Shown here: positions 1 through 8,174 of the stretch, in pieces
How positions within the stretch are numbered: position 1 is the first letter of the stretch
Layout: the number at the start of each line of letters is the position of its first letter
Origin: Betaproteobacteria bacterium
GTDB taxonomy: Bacteria > Pseudomonadota > Gammaproteobacteria > Burkholderiales > Casimicrobiaceae
Direction: 5' to 3'
DNA length: 9,314 bases
NCBI GenBank assembly: GCA_025355395.1
Contig: JANXZT010000405.1
Span: 1-9,314, forward strand
Translations under genes and position numbers: made by a program
Notes under the pieces: generated by a model
The model's database searches: none
What the model was told of the DNA's origin: nothing
What the model saw: the letters and a program-made list of their open reading frames with translations, nothing else

Positions 1-87
1 GCGTGCCAGAACTCGCTTTACGCGACAGACCTCCCAGTGCGCCGGGACTTCCTGGAGCCATTCATTGTCAACTTGCCGCAGCTTTGA

Positions 88-351
88 ATGAGCGGCAATC
101 CCCTAAGTAACGGCGCGCTCGATGATGGACTTGCGGAGCAACCGGACGGGCCGGCACATACCTTCAACTTGGCGGCGGAGTTCGTGCGGCCGTTTCGTAA
201 GAGCCGGGCGGCGAAGAATGATCGCCACGACGCCGAAGCGGTGCTGATCGCGGTACGCCAGCCCAACATGCGCTTCGTGGCGATGAAGACCGTCGAGCAG
301 CAAGCCATTCCGGCCAAATTTCCGAGAACCTGCGATACTTCGGCGCGATAG
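88..351 (+). pseudogene. IS110-family transposase fragment
   Basis: A short open frame of 87 codons whose middle part (about 169-306) reads like an internal piece of an IS110/IS1111-type DEDD transposase. It has AEFVRPFRKS, then KNDRHDAEAVLIAVRQP with the conserved D..DAEA block, then MRFVAMKTVEQQA, which matches the family's MRFV.VK..EQQA signature. Family members are usually around 300-400 residues, so only some 46 recognisable residues survive. The N-terminal catalytic start is missing, an in-frame stop (85-87) lies just upstream, and similarity ends right after EQQA, where the family continues with a conserved helical region. The piece is therefore a dead remnant with no expected function. 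It lies next to another apparent recombinase fragment, which suggests that mobile DNA was repeatedly inserted and eroded upstream of thiL. The family call rests on recognised motifs, not on a search. Confidence 0.75.
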
Positions 352-400
352 CAAGGGTGCCAAGGATCGCATCACGATGCTGCCGTTGATCCCGCTCCGG
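329..400 (+). pseudogene. Tyrosine recombinase (integron-integrase-like) remnant
   Basis: In the frame starting at 329 the translation contains ILRRDSKGAKDRITMLP followed by LIPLR. This resembles the beta-strand segment of tyrosine recombinases, especially integron-type integrases, where G-K-G-x-K-D-R-x-T-M-L-P carries the conserved catalytic lysine. The match covers about 20 residues. No R-H-R-Y catalytic boxes are visible downstream, so it can only be a fragment. It begins about 22 bp after the IS110 remnant ends, in a different frame. From about 400 to 540 I recognise nothing apart from the -10 element before thiL. The match is short, so chance resemblance cannot be excluded. Confidence 0.45.
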
Positions 401-528
401 TGGGGCTTTTCCGGTGCGTATCGGGTGACGATGAGATCCTTTCTGTTGCGCGACGCCGGTGGGCAGCCACGCGCCATTGGTGCCGGCGCACCTCGCCTGC
501 GCCGCCACGCGGTGATCGTCGCATCTCC

Positions 529-534
529 TATAAT
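529..534 (+). promoter_or_regulatory. Candidate -10 element of the thiL operon
   Basis: A perfect TATAAT lies at 529-534, six bases before the thiL GTG. No convincing -35 hexamer sits 16-18 bp upstream (the DNA there is CACGCG-like), and there is no TGn extension. With usual spacing, transcription would start at about 541, on the start codon itself, so a leaderless transcript is possible. There is no Shine-Dalgarno-like sequence between the box and the GTG. Confidence 0.4.
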
Positions 535-540
535 CCGTAA

Positions 541-1518
541 GTGACCGAATTCGAGCTCATCGAGCGTTTCTTTACGCGCGCGCCGCGGGGACATTCGGTA
601 CGGCTTGGCGTTGGGGATGACGCCGCACTGCTCGCCGTGACACCCGGATGGGAGCTTGCGGCGTCGGTCGACATGCTGGTGGCCGGCCGCCACTTTTTCC
701 CCGACACCGACCCGCAGCGTCTAGGCCACAAAACGCTCGCCGTCAACCTTTCGGACATGGCCGCGATGGGCGCCGTGCCACGCTGGGCTTTGCTTGCCGG
801 CGCGCTGCCGCATGCCGACGCGTGGTGGCTGACGGCGTTCGCGCGCGGCTTTCTGGCGCTTGCCGACGAGCATGCGGTGGATCTGGTCGGAGGCGACACG
901 ACTCGCGGACCGCTCAACCTGTGCGTAACGATCCTGGGTGAGGTTCCCGCCGGGCATGCTTTGCAACGCGGAGGCGCGCGCGTTGGGGACGATGTCTATG
1001 TCTCCGGGACGCTAGGTGAAGCCGCGCTTGCACTGCTCGCACTTGGCCATCGCATCACGCTTGCCCCCGACGCACTGGCCCAATGCCGCGAACGCCTCGA
1101 GCGGCCGCAACCGCGCGTGGCACTCGGGCTTGCGCTGCGCGATGTTGCAAGCGCCGCGCTCGACCTCTCGGATGGCTTGGTGGGGGACCTCGCGCACATC
1201 CTCGAACGCTCGGGCGTAGGTGCCGAAATCGAGCTGGCAGCGATCCCCCGCGCGCCGGTGCTCGATGCGATGCTGCGCGGTCCAGAGCGTGAACTGGCGC
1301 TCCGCTGTCTCCTCGCCGGTGGCGACGACTACGAGTTGTGTTTCACCGCGCCGGTAACAGCGCATGATGCCATCGTCGAGATTGCCGCTGTGGTGGCACT
1401 ACCGCTCACGCGCATCGGAGGCATCACGGCGGGACGGCAATTGGTGATCCGCGACGAACGAGGCCTGCCGCTGCCCGTACTCCCGCAGGCGTTCGACCAT
1501 TTCGTGGCTGCGGTATGA
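541..1518 (+). CDS. thiL: Thiamine-monophosphate kinase ThiL
   Basis: ThiL phosphorylates thiamine monophosphate with ATP to give thiamine diphosphate, the last step of cofactor synthesis, in the cytosol. The 325-residue product has the usual length. It shows the AIR-synthase/ThiL kinase motifs in order: N-terminal EFELIERFF, the nucleotide/Mg-binding GVGDDAALL (23-31), NLSDMAAMGA (about 70-79), GGDTTRG (117-123), LDLSDGL (207-213) and GGDDYELCF (260-268). The start is GTG at 541. An in-frame TAA at 538-540 rules out anything earlier, and the N-terminus matches the family. No ribosome binding site precedes it, and a TATAAT ends 6 bases upstream. The stop overlaps the pgpA start by 4 bp (ATGA, 1515-1518), so the two are probably translated in a coupled way. 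The mobile-element debris upstream suggests the ancestral upstream neighbours have been displaced; that part is inference. Confidence 0.96.
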   Translation: MTEFELIERFFTRAPRGHSVRLGVGDDAALLAVTPGWELAASVDMLVAGRHFFPDTDPQRLGHKTLAVNLSDMAAMGAVPRWALLAGALPHADAWWLTAFARGFLALADEHAVDLVGGDTTRGPLNLCVTILGEVPAGHALQRGGARVGDDVYVSGTLGEAALALLALGHRITLAPDALAQCRERLERPQPRVALGLALRDVASAALDLSDGLVGDLAHILERSGVGAEIELAAIPRAPVLDAMLRGPERELALRCLLAGGDDYELCFTAPVTAHDAIVEIAAVVALPLTRIGGITAGRQLVIRDERGLPLPVLPQAFDHFVAAV

Positions 1519-2003
1519 AAGGCGAATCGCCCCCCATTGCGTTCCTCTTCCGGCATCCCGCGCATTTTTATGCGCTCGGCTTTGGCGCTGGCCTCGCGCC
1601 CGTTGCGCCGGGTACCGTCGGCACGCTGGTCGCCATCCCGATGGCAATGGTGCTCTGGCGGTACACGGGCAACGTGGGGTTTGCCGTGGCGCTCGTGCTC
1701 CTCGCACTGCTCGGCGTCTGGGCCGCGGAGATAACAGGGCGAAACCTCGGCGTTGCCGATCACGGCGCCATTGTGTGCGACGAGGTCGTCGCGTTTTTGC
1801 TGGTACTGTTTTTTACGGGACCCGATACTTTGCGGATCGTCGCCGGCTTTGTTCTTTTTCGCGCGTTCGATATCGCGAAGCCGCCTCCCATCCGACAATT
1901 CGACGCGCGATTCAAGAATGGCTGGGGCGTGATGGCCGATGATTGGCTCGCCGCAGGATACGCATTGCTTGTCCTCGCGTTGTGGAGATGGATCGCATCG
2001 TGA
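1515..2003 (+). CDS. pgpA: Phosphatidylglycerophosphatase A
   Basis: PgpA removes the phosphate from phosphatidylglycerophosphate to make phosphatidylglycerol at the inner membrane. The 162-residue protein is of normal size and hydrophobic, with about four likely membrane segments. The family signature is complete: GFGAGLAPVAPGTVGTL (22-38), CDEVVAF (88-94), FRAFDIAKPPPI (115-126) and GWGVMADDWLAAG (136-148), including the acidic residues D89, E90, D142 and D143 that typify the active site. The ATG overlaps the thiL stop as ATGA. No good ribosome binding site is visible, which fits translational coupling. The 3' end overlaps the proposed GTG start of the acetyltransferase (GTGA, 2000-2003). 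thiL-pgpA linkage is common in proteobacteria, where the two are co-transcribed without an obvious metabolic link. Confidence 0.95.
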   Translation: MKGESPPIAFLFRHPAHFYALGFGAGLAPVAPGTVGTLVAIPMAMVLWRYTGNVGFAVALVLLALLGVWAAEITGRNLGVADHGAIVCDEVVAFLLVLFFTGPDTLRIVAGFVLFRAFDIAKPPPIRQFDARFKNGWGVMADDWLAAGYALLVLALWRWIAS

Positions 2004-2791
2004 CCGGCTTCCCTGCACCGATCGAGTCCCCGGCGGCAATTACGCCCGAGCGGATCGAGGAAGTGGGACTCAACGCACTGCAAACGCAGCGCCAGCTATT
2101 CTATGACGGCTGGTTGCTGCGGCTTTCGCCGGGAACGGCCAAGCGCGCGCGCAGCATCAACCCGCATTTCGCGTCGCGGCTGCCGTTGGACGAAAAGATC
2201 GCCCATTGCGAATCGCTGTACGCGCGCTGCGGCCTGCCAGTCCTGTTTCGTATCACTCCATTTGCCCAGCCGCCCGAACTCGTGTCAATTCTTTCCGGGC
2301 GCGGGTACGTCGCTTTTGACGCGAGCCTCGTGCAGACCCTGTCGCTCGACCAACCACCCGAGTTCTCAGTGCCCGTTACCGGGAGCGCACGCGTGGTCGA
2401 TCCGGCTGCCTTCGCGGAGGCTGCCGGCGGCTTGCGCGGCTCGACGCAGGCGCAGCGCGACGCGCATCTCGAGCGATTGAAGCTCTCGCCGCTTGTTTCA
2501 CGTCTAGTCGTGATCGAGGTCGACGGCGCGGTCGTGTGCACGGCACAGATGGCGATGGAGGATGACGTTGCCGGAATCTTCGACGTGCTGACGCTTGAAG
2601 CGTCGCGCGGGAAGGGACATGCCACCCATGCGGTGGGGAAGCTTCTCGCGTGGGCGTGGGAGCGCGCGGCGCGCGTTGCGTACCTGCAAGTCACCGCGAC
2701 CAACGCCGCGGCACTCGCAGTCTACGGGAAGTTCGGTTGCAGCACGTTGTACTCCTATTGCTACTACGCGCGACCGGGAGATTGCCGGTGA
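2000..2791 (+). CDS. GNAT-family N-acetyltransferase
   Basis: This is predicted to transfer an acetyl group from acetyl-CoA to an amine. The substrate is unknown and nothing in the sequence names it. The C-terminal half carries the GNAT acetyl-CoA loop as SRGKGHATHAVG (R203-G-K-G-H-A, the R/Q-x-x-G-x-G/A motif) after the strand GIFDVLTL. It then has VAYLQVTATNAAALAVYGKFG, the usual motif B with its N..A...Y..FGF-like end. At 263 residues it is longer than a single GNAT domain (about 150). The N-terminal part (about 1-110, with LNALQTQRQLFYDGWLLRLS) may be a degenerate second domain or substrate region. GTG at 2000 is preferred because it gives the same 4-bp overlap seen at both neighbouring junctions. 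ATG at 1988, in frame, is the alternative but has its GGAG directly against the start. The position between pgpA and pncC points to co-transcription. Confidence 0.85.
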   Translation: MTGFPAPIESPAAITPERIEEVGLNALQTQRQLFYDGWLLRLSPGTAKRARSINPHFASRLPLDEKIAHCESLYARCGLPVLFRITPFAQPPELVSILSGRGYVAFDASLVQTLSLDQPPEFSVPVTGSARVVDPAAFAEAAGGLRGSTQAQRDAHLERLKLSPLVSRLVVIEVDGAVVCTAQMAMEDDVAGIFDVLTLEASRGKGHATHAVGKLLAWAWERAARVAYLQVTATNAAALAVYGKFGCSTLYSYCYYARPGDCR

Positions 2792-3324
2792 TCGAATCAG
2801 GCGCCGACGAGCGATCGATGACCGACGGCGCGGCAGCCGCCGATGCCTACACGCTGGCTGCGCGGGTCGGGCAGGCGTTGCTGAAGCACGGGATGCTGGT
2901 CGCCACCGCCGAATCGTGCACCGGCGGGCTGATTGCGGCCGCAATGACGTCGGTGGCCGGCAGCTCGTCGTGGTTCGATCGCGGGTTCGTGACGTACTCC
3001 AACGAGGCCAAGATGGAGATGCTCGGCGTGGCGCCGGCGACGCTCGAGCGCCACGGCGCCGTGAGCGAACCGACGGCGCAGGAGATGGCGGTGGGCGCGC
3101 TATCGAAAAGCGGAGCGCACATTGCGGTGGCCGTAACCGGCGTCGCCGGCCCGGGTGGCGGCACCCAGGCGAAGCCCGTGGGAATGGTGTGCTTTGGCTG
3201 GGCGCGGCGCGACGGGCGGGTCTGGAGCGAGACCGTTCACTTTGCGGGGAACCGCGACACCGTACGTCGGGAAAGTGTGACCGCGGCCTTGGCGGGCCTG
3301 GAAGCGCGCCTCGCGAACGGCTGA
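2788..3324 (+). CDS. pncC: Nicotinamide-nucleotide amidohydrolase (CinA C-terminal domain)
   Basis: PncC hydrolyses nicotinamide mononucleotide to nicotinate mononucleotide and ammonia, returning it to NAD synthesis. The 178-residue protein is the stand-alone CinA C-terminal domain, without the N-terminal MoCF-like domain of full CinA. Visible signatures are ATAESCTGGLIAAAMTSVAG with the conserved ESCTGG, then GFVTYSNEAKMEMLGV with the conserved Tyr/Lys region, then AVAVTGVAGPGGGTQAKPVG with the glycine-rich binding loop, and the C-terminal FAGNRDTVRRESV. The GTG at 2788 has a good ribosome binding site, GGGAG at 2776-2780, seven bases upstream, and overlaps the acetyltransferase stop as GTGA. 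An ATG at 2818 is possible but has a weaker site. It is the last gene of the operon. I see no hairpin with a T-run after it, so read-through towards recA is possible. Confidence 0.93.
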   Translation: MIESGADERSMTDGAAAADAYTLAARVGQALLKHGMLVATAESCTGGLIAAAMTSVAGSSSWFDRGFVTYSNEAKMEMLGVAPATLERHGAVSEPTAQEMAVGALSKSGAHIAVAVTGVAGPGGGTQAKPVGMVCFGWARRDGRVWSETVHFAGNRDTVRRESVTAALAGLEARLANG

Positions 3325-3392
3325 TCGATGGGCTTCCTCGGGGCCATGGAGACAGGCGGGGCTTACCCGTACGATCTCGTCCATCCGGCCAG

Positions 3393-3418
3393 TGGTATAG
3401 AACGATCGTTCTATGCCA
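3393..3418. promoter_or_regulatory. Palindromic operator before recA, probable SOS (LexA) box
   Basis: The 18-bp stretch ATAGAACGATCGTTCTAT (3397-3414) is a perfect palindrome. Allowing one mismatched pair it extends to 26 bp (3393-3418). Its core GAAC-GATC-GTTC (3400-3411) has the form GAACN4GTTC, the LexA site form known from Gram-positive bacteria; the form usual in beta- and gammaproteobacteria is CTGTN8ACAG. It overlaps the -10 region of the presumed recA promoter, where bound repressor would block RNA polymerase. LexA is the natural candidate since recA is the archetypal SOS gene. The binding protein is an inference, and no lexA gene is in the window. Confidence 0.7.
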
Positions 3419-3422
3419 TAAT
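3414..3422 (+). promoter_or_regulatory. Extended -10 promoter of recA
   Basis: TGCCATAAT at 3414-3422 fits the extended -10 form TGnTATAAT with one mismatch. No good -35 hexamer is present at the expected place because the palindrome fills it. Transcription would start near 3429, leaving a leader of about 125 bases before the recA ATG. A second CATAAT at 3496-3501 lacks both a -35 and a TGn extension and is a weaker candidate. In the leader, GTGGTGC (3431-3437) can pair with GCACCAC (3485-3491), a long-range 7-bp stem of uncertain meaning. Confidence 0.55.
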
Positions 3423-3553
3423 GGGCCGTAGTGGTGCCCCAAGCCGCCTGCCCGCGATACTCGGTGGCTCTGCCCAAGCGCCGCGCACCACCTCTCATAA
3501 TCGTCGCCACCACCGCCCATTTTTTCGCTTCCGCTCTTACTCAGGACACCACG

Positions 3554-4591
3554 ATGGATGACAACAAAAGCAAGGCGCTCGCCGCTGCGCTCGTGCAGAT
3601 AGAAAAGCAGTTCGGCAAGGGCTCGATCATGCGCATGGGCGAAGCCCAGGTGCAAAATGACCTTCAGGTCGTCTCCACCGGGTCGCTGGGACTCGATATC
3701 GCGTTGGGAGTTGGTGGCTTGCCGCGCGGGCGCGTGGTCGAGATCTACGGCCCGGAGTCGTCGGGCAAGACCACGCTTTGCCTGCAGGTGGTGGCGCAGG
3801 TGCAAAAGGCCGGCGGCGTGGCGGCCTATATCGACGCCGAGAATGCGCTCGATCCGGTCTACGCCGGAAAGCTTGGCGTCAATGTCGGCGATCTCCTTAT
3901 TTCGCAACCGGACACCGGCGAGCAGGGACTCGAGATTGCCGACATGCTCGTCCGCTCCGGCGGCGTCGACATCATCGTCATCGATTCGGTGGCGGCACTC
4001 GTGCCCAAGGCGGAGATCGAAGGCGAAATGGGCGACCAGCTACCCGGCCTGCAGGCCCGCCTGATGAGCCAGGCGCTGCGCAAGCTCGCCGCCAATATCA
4101 AGCGCGCCAACACCCTGGTCGTCTTCATCAACCAGATTCGCATCAAGATCGGCGTAATGTTCGGCAACCCCGAAACCACCACGGGCGGCAACGCGCTCAA
4201 GTTTTACGCTTCGGTTCGGCTCGACATCCGGCGCATCGGCGCCATCAAAAAAGCCGAGGAGGTCATCGGCAATGAAACCCGCGTCAAAGTGGTCAAGAAC
4301 AAGGTGGCGCCGCCATTTCGCGAAGCGCTGTTCGATATCCTGTACGGCGAAGGCATTTCGCGTGAAGGCGAGATCCTGGAACTTGGCGTGACCCACGATA
4401 TCGTCGATAAATCGGGCGCGTGGTACGCCTACAACGGCGACAAGATCGGTCAGGGCAAGGACAACGCCCGCGAGTTCCTGCGCGAGCATGCCGACATTGC
4501 CGACGAGATCGAAGCCAAGATTCGATCCGCCGTGGGCGTGCCCACGCCTGGCGCGTTGCGGGCTCGCGGGGAGCCCGCGCCCGAAGCATGA
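3554..4591 (+). CDS. recA: Recombinase RecA
   Basis: RecA forms ATP-dependent filaments on single-stranded DNA, drives strand exchange and stimulates self-cleavage of LexA. The 345-residue product matches the family throughout. It begins MDDNKSKALAAALVQIEKQF, with Walker A GPESSGKTT (66-74), Walker B IIVIDS (140-145), loop L1 around 157-165, FINQIRIKIGVMFG with loop L2 before residue 210, and the conserved VKNKVAPPF and GAWYAYNGDKIGQGKDN. The ATG at 3554 has AGGA at 3543-3546 as ribosome binding site. The frame stays open upstream to 3431, but the family N-terminus fixes the start at 3554. Two unusual points are Gln162 in loop L1, where Ser is common, and Ile197 where Met or Glu is common. 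The C-terminal tail (ending in GEPAPEA) is short and not strongly acidic, unlike that of E. coli. recX follows 19 bp downstream. Confidence 0.98.
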   Translation: MDDNKSKALAAALVQIEKQFGKGSIMRMGEAQVQNDLQVVSTGSLGLDIALGVGGLPRGRVVEIYGPESSGKTTLCLQVVAQVQKAGGVAAYIDAENALDPVYAGKLGVNVGDLLISQPDTGEQGLEIADMLVRSGGVDIIVIDSVAALVPKAEIEGEMGDQLPGLQARLMSQALRKLAANIKRANTLVVFINQIRIKIGVMFGNPETTTGGNALKFYASVRLDIRRIGAIKKAEEVIGNETRVKVVKNKVAPPFREALFDILYGEGISREGEILELGVTHDIVDKSGAWYAYNGDKIGQGKDNAREFLREHADIADEIEAKIRSAVGVPTPGALRARGEPAPEA

Positions 4592-4614
4592 GCGGCGCGC
4601 AATCCACGGCATGA
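4588..4614 (+). other. 8-codon mini reading frame coupling recA to recX
   Basis: An ATG inside the recA stop context (ATGA, 4588-4591) opens the frame MSGAQSTA. Its TGA (4612-4614) overlaps the recX ATG in a second ATGA (4611-4614). It exactly bridges the recA-recX gap. recX has no visible ribosome binding site, so ribosomes finishing recA could re-initiate on this frame and then on recX. It could equally be chance, since such short frames are common. Confidence 0.35.
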
Positions 4615-5105
4615 GCTGGTCGACGGCCGGCACGGCGGGCAAGCGGCCGCCACGCTCGCTCAAGGCAAAGGCCATTGGCTACCTTGCGCGCCGTGACTAT
4701 GCGCGCTCAGAGCTTCGCCACAAGCTCCTCGGCATCCGCGGTGAAGATGCACCGGACGCGGTGGCGGTCGATGCTTTGCTCGACGAGCTCGCGGCACTGG
4801 GCTACCTCTCCGACGCGCGGTTCGCGCATGCAGTGGTCACACGCCAGACCGGCCGCTACAGCCGGCGCGCGATTGCCGGAGCGTTGAAGGCGAAAGGTGT
4901 CGCCGCCGATACGGTCGCCGAAGCGCTTACCGCCGCGGAAGGGGACGACGCCTCTGCCTTGATCGCGATCTGGCAGCGCCGCTTTGGCGAGCCGCCGCGC
5001 GATGAGCGCGAGAAGGCGCGGCAGGTCCGCTTTCTGCAGAGCCGCGGATTTTCCCTCTCCGCGATTTTCAGGCTGTTGCGCTCGCCGCCCGATCACAACG
5101 ATTGA
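4611..5105 (+). CDS. recX: Regulatory protein RecX
   Basis: RecX binds RecA and caps or inhibits its filament extension, tuning recombination and the SOS response. The 164-residue product has the three-helix repeats of the family. The first repeat begins SLKAKAIGYLARRDYARSEL followed by RHKLL (about 17-41), with the typical YaRxELxxKL pattern. The second contains ELAALGYLSDARFAHAVVTR and RRAIAGALKAKGV. The last contains KARQVRFLQSRGFSLSAIFRLLR. It lies directly downstream of recA, the classic arrangement, and shares its transcript as far as can be seen. There is no terminator-like hairpin between them. The ATG at 4611 is the first reasonable start. It lacks a ribosome binding site and overlaps the end of the 8-codon frame, so translational coupling to recA is likely. 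The 228 bp after recX up to alaS contain no recognisable gene. Confidence 0.93.
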   Translation: MSWSTAGTAGKRPPRSLKAKAIGYLARRDYARSELRHKLLGIRGEDAPDAVAVDALLDELAALGYLSDARFAHAVVTRQTGRYSRRAIAGALKAKGVAADTVAEALTAAEGDDASALIAIWQRRFGEPPRDEREKARQVRFLQSRGFSLSAIFRLLRSPPDHND

Positions 5106-5241
5106 GCATTGCCGCGTGCGATCGCTCGCTCGTGGCCCGCGGCGGCCGACGGCAAAATTACTTCCCCGTTCCTTCAAGACTTCGCGATGAGACCGGCTCA
5201 GCGCGAGGTCAGCTAAAAGCCTCGCCGGCGTAGCGTCAGAT

Positions 5242-5271
5242 TTGGCGGCAAGGTCCGCGGTCGAGTAAAAT
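5242..5271 (+). promoter_or_regulatory. Candidate alaS promoter
   Basis: TTGGCG at 5242-5247 and TAAAAT at 5266-5271 are 18 bp apart and resemble sigma-70 -35 and -10 boxes (4/6 and 5/6 matches). Transcription would start near 5278, about 57 bases before the alaS ATG. A weak stem, GCGAGG (5203-5208) with CCTCGC (5220-5225), precedes it but has no T-run and does not look like a terminator for recX. Confidence 0.45.
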
Positions 5272-5281
5272 CAATAGCTTT

Positions 5282-5293
5282 GCCGGTACCGGC
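5282..5293. promoter_or_regulatory. Perfect palindrome in the alaS leader
   Basis: GCCGGTACCGGC is a perfect 12-bp palindrome starting about four bases after the predicted alaS transcription start. In E. coli, alanyl-tRNA synthetase represses its own gene by binding a palindrome that flanks the transcription start. The position here fits that idea, but GC-rich DNA makes such palindromes fairly common. Confidence 0.3.
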
Positions 5294-5334
5294 CATCCCT
5301 TTTGTTCGACGTGTTTCGACGCCACCCAAGCGCC

Positions 5335-7953
<2,619 letters not shown>

Positions 7954-8000
7954 ACCTACGCATTGCGACGTGTTAAGGCCTGTTCACACTGCAAGCCTCC

Positions 8001-8089
8001 CGTCGTTCCCGCGCAGGCGTCGCCGCGAGGCGGCAAACCCAGCGTCTTTCGGCAGACGACGCTGGGTTCCCGCCTGCGCGGGGACGACG
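8001..8089. repeat. REP-like cruciform element, three stems
   Basis: This element lies between alaS and the thioesterase gene. Outer arms 8001-8019 and 8071-8089 pair over 19 bp with a single T:G mismatch, which is a wobble pair in RNA. Inside are a 5-bp stem with a 3-base loop (GCCGC 8022-8026 with GCGGC 8030-8034) and an 11-bp perfect stem (AACCCAGCGTC 8036-8046 with GACGCTGGGTT 8058-8068). It can therefore fold into a three-way junction. The outer arm shares the core CGTCRTYCCYGCG with the other repeats downstream. There is no T-run, so it is not a standard terminator, although it could end or protect the alaS transcript. Confidence 0.8.
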
Positions 8090-8174
8090 ATATCCAAATT
8101 TCTTGCGTCACGTATTTTCGTAATACTCAGTAGTTCCGACGACGCGATCGCTGCCTGACGATGAGGGGAGACGC

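Noticed and set aside
1..87. 3' end of an upstream CDS (frame 1, ending LEPFIVNLPQL and a TGA at 85-87)
   Set aside because: The frame is open and GC-rich at third positions, but it is only 28 codons, I recognise no family, and it adjoins decayed mobile DNA. It could be real, but the window does not show enough.
1329..2039. 236-codon minus-strand frame antisense to pgpA
   Set aside because: It is antisense to a gene with a complete family signature, and its product has no recognisable motif.
3431..3553. N-terminal extension of RecA by 41 residues from a GTG at 3431
   Set aside because: The RecA family starts at MDDNKSKAL, a ribosome binding site (AGGA) precedes 3554, and the extension would begin just downstream of the presumed transcription start.
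2504..3907. 467-codon minus-strand frame across the acetyltransferase, pncC and recA
   Set aside because: It is a shadow of GC-rich coding genes: an arginine- and proline-rich product with no recognisable domain, antisense to well-supported genes.
5203..5225. Terminator for recX
   Set aside because: Only a 6-bp stem with an 11-base loop and no T-run.
8001..8089. Classical Rho-independent terminator of alaS
   Set aside because: The stems are strong, but no T-run follows either arm, and the sequence belongs to a repeat family. It may still affect the transcript end.
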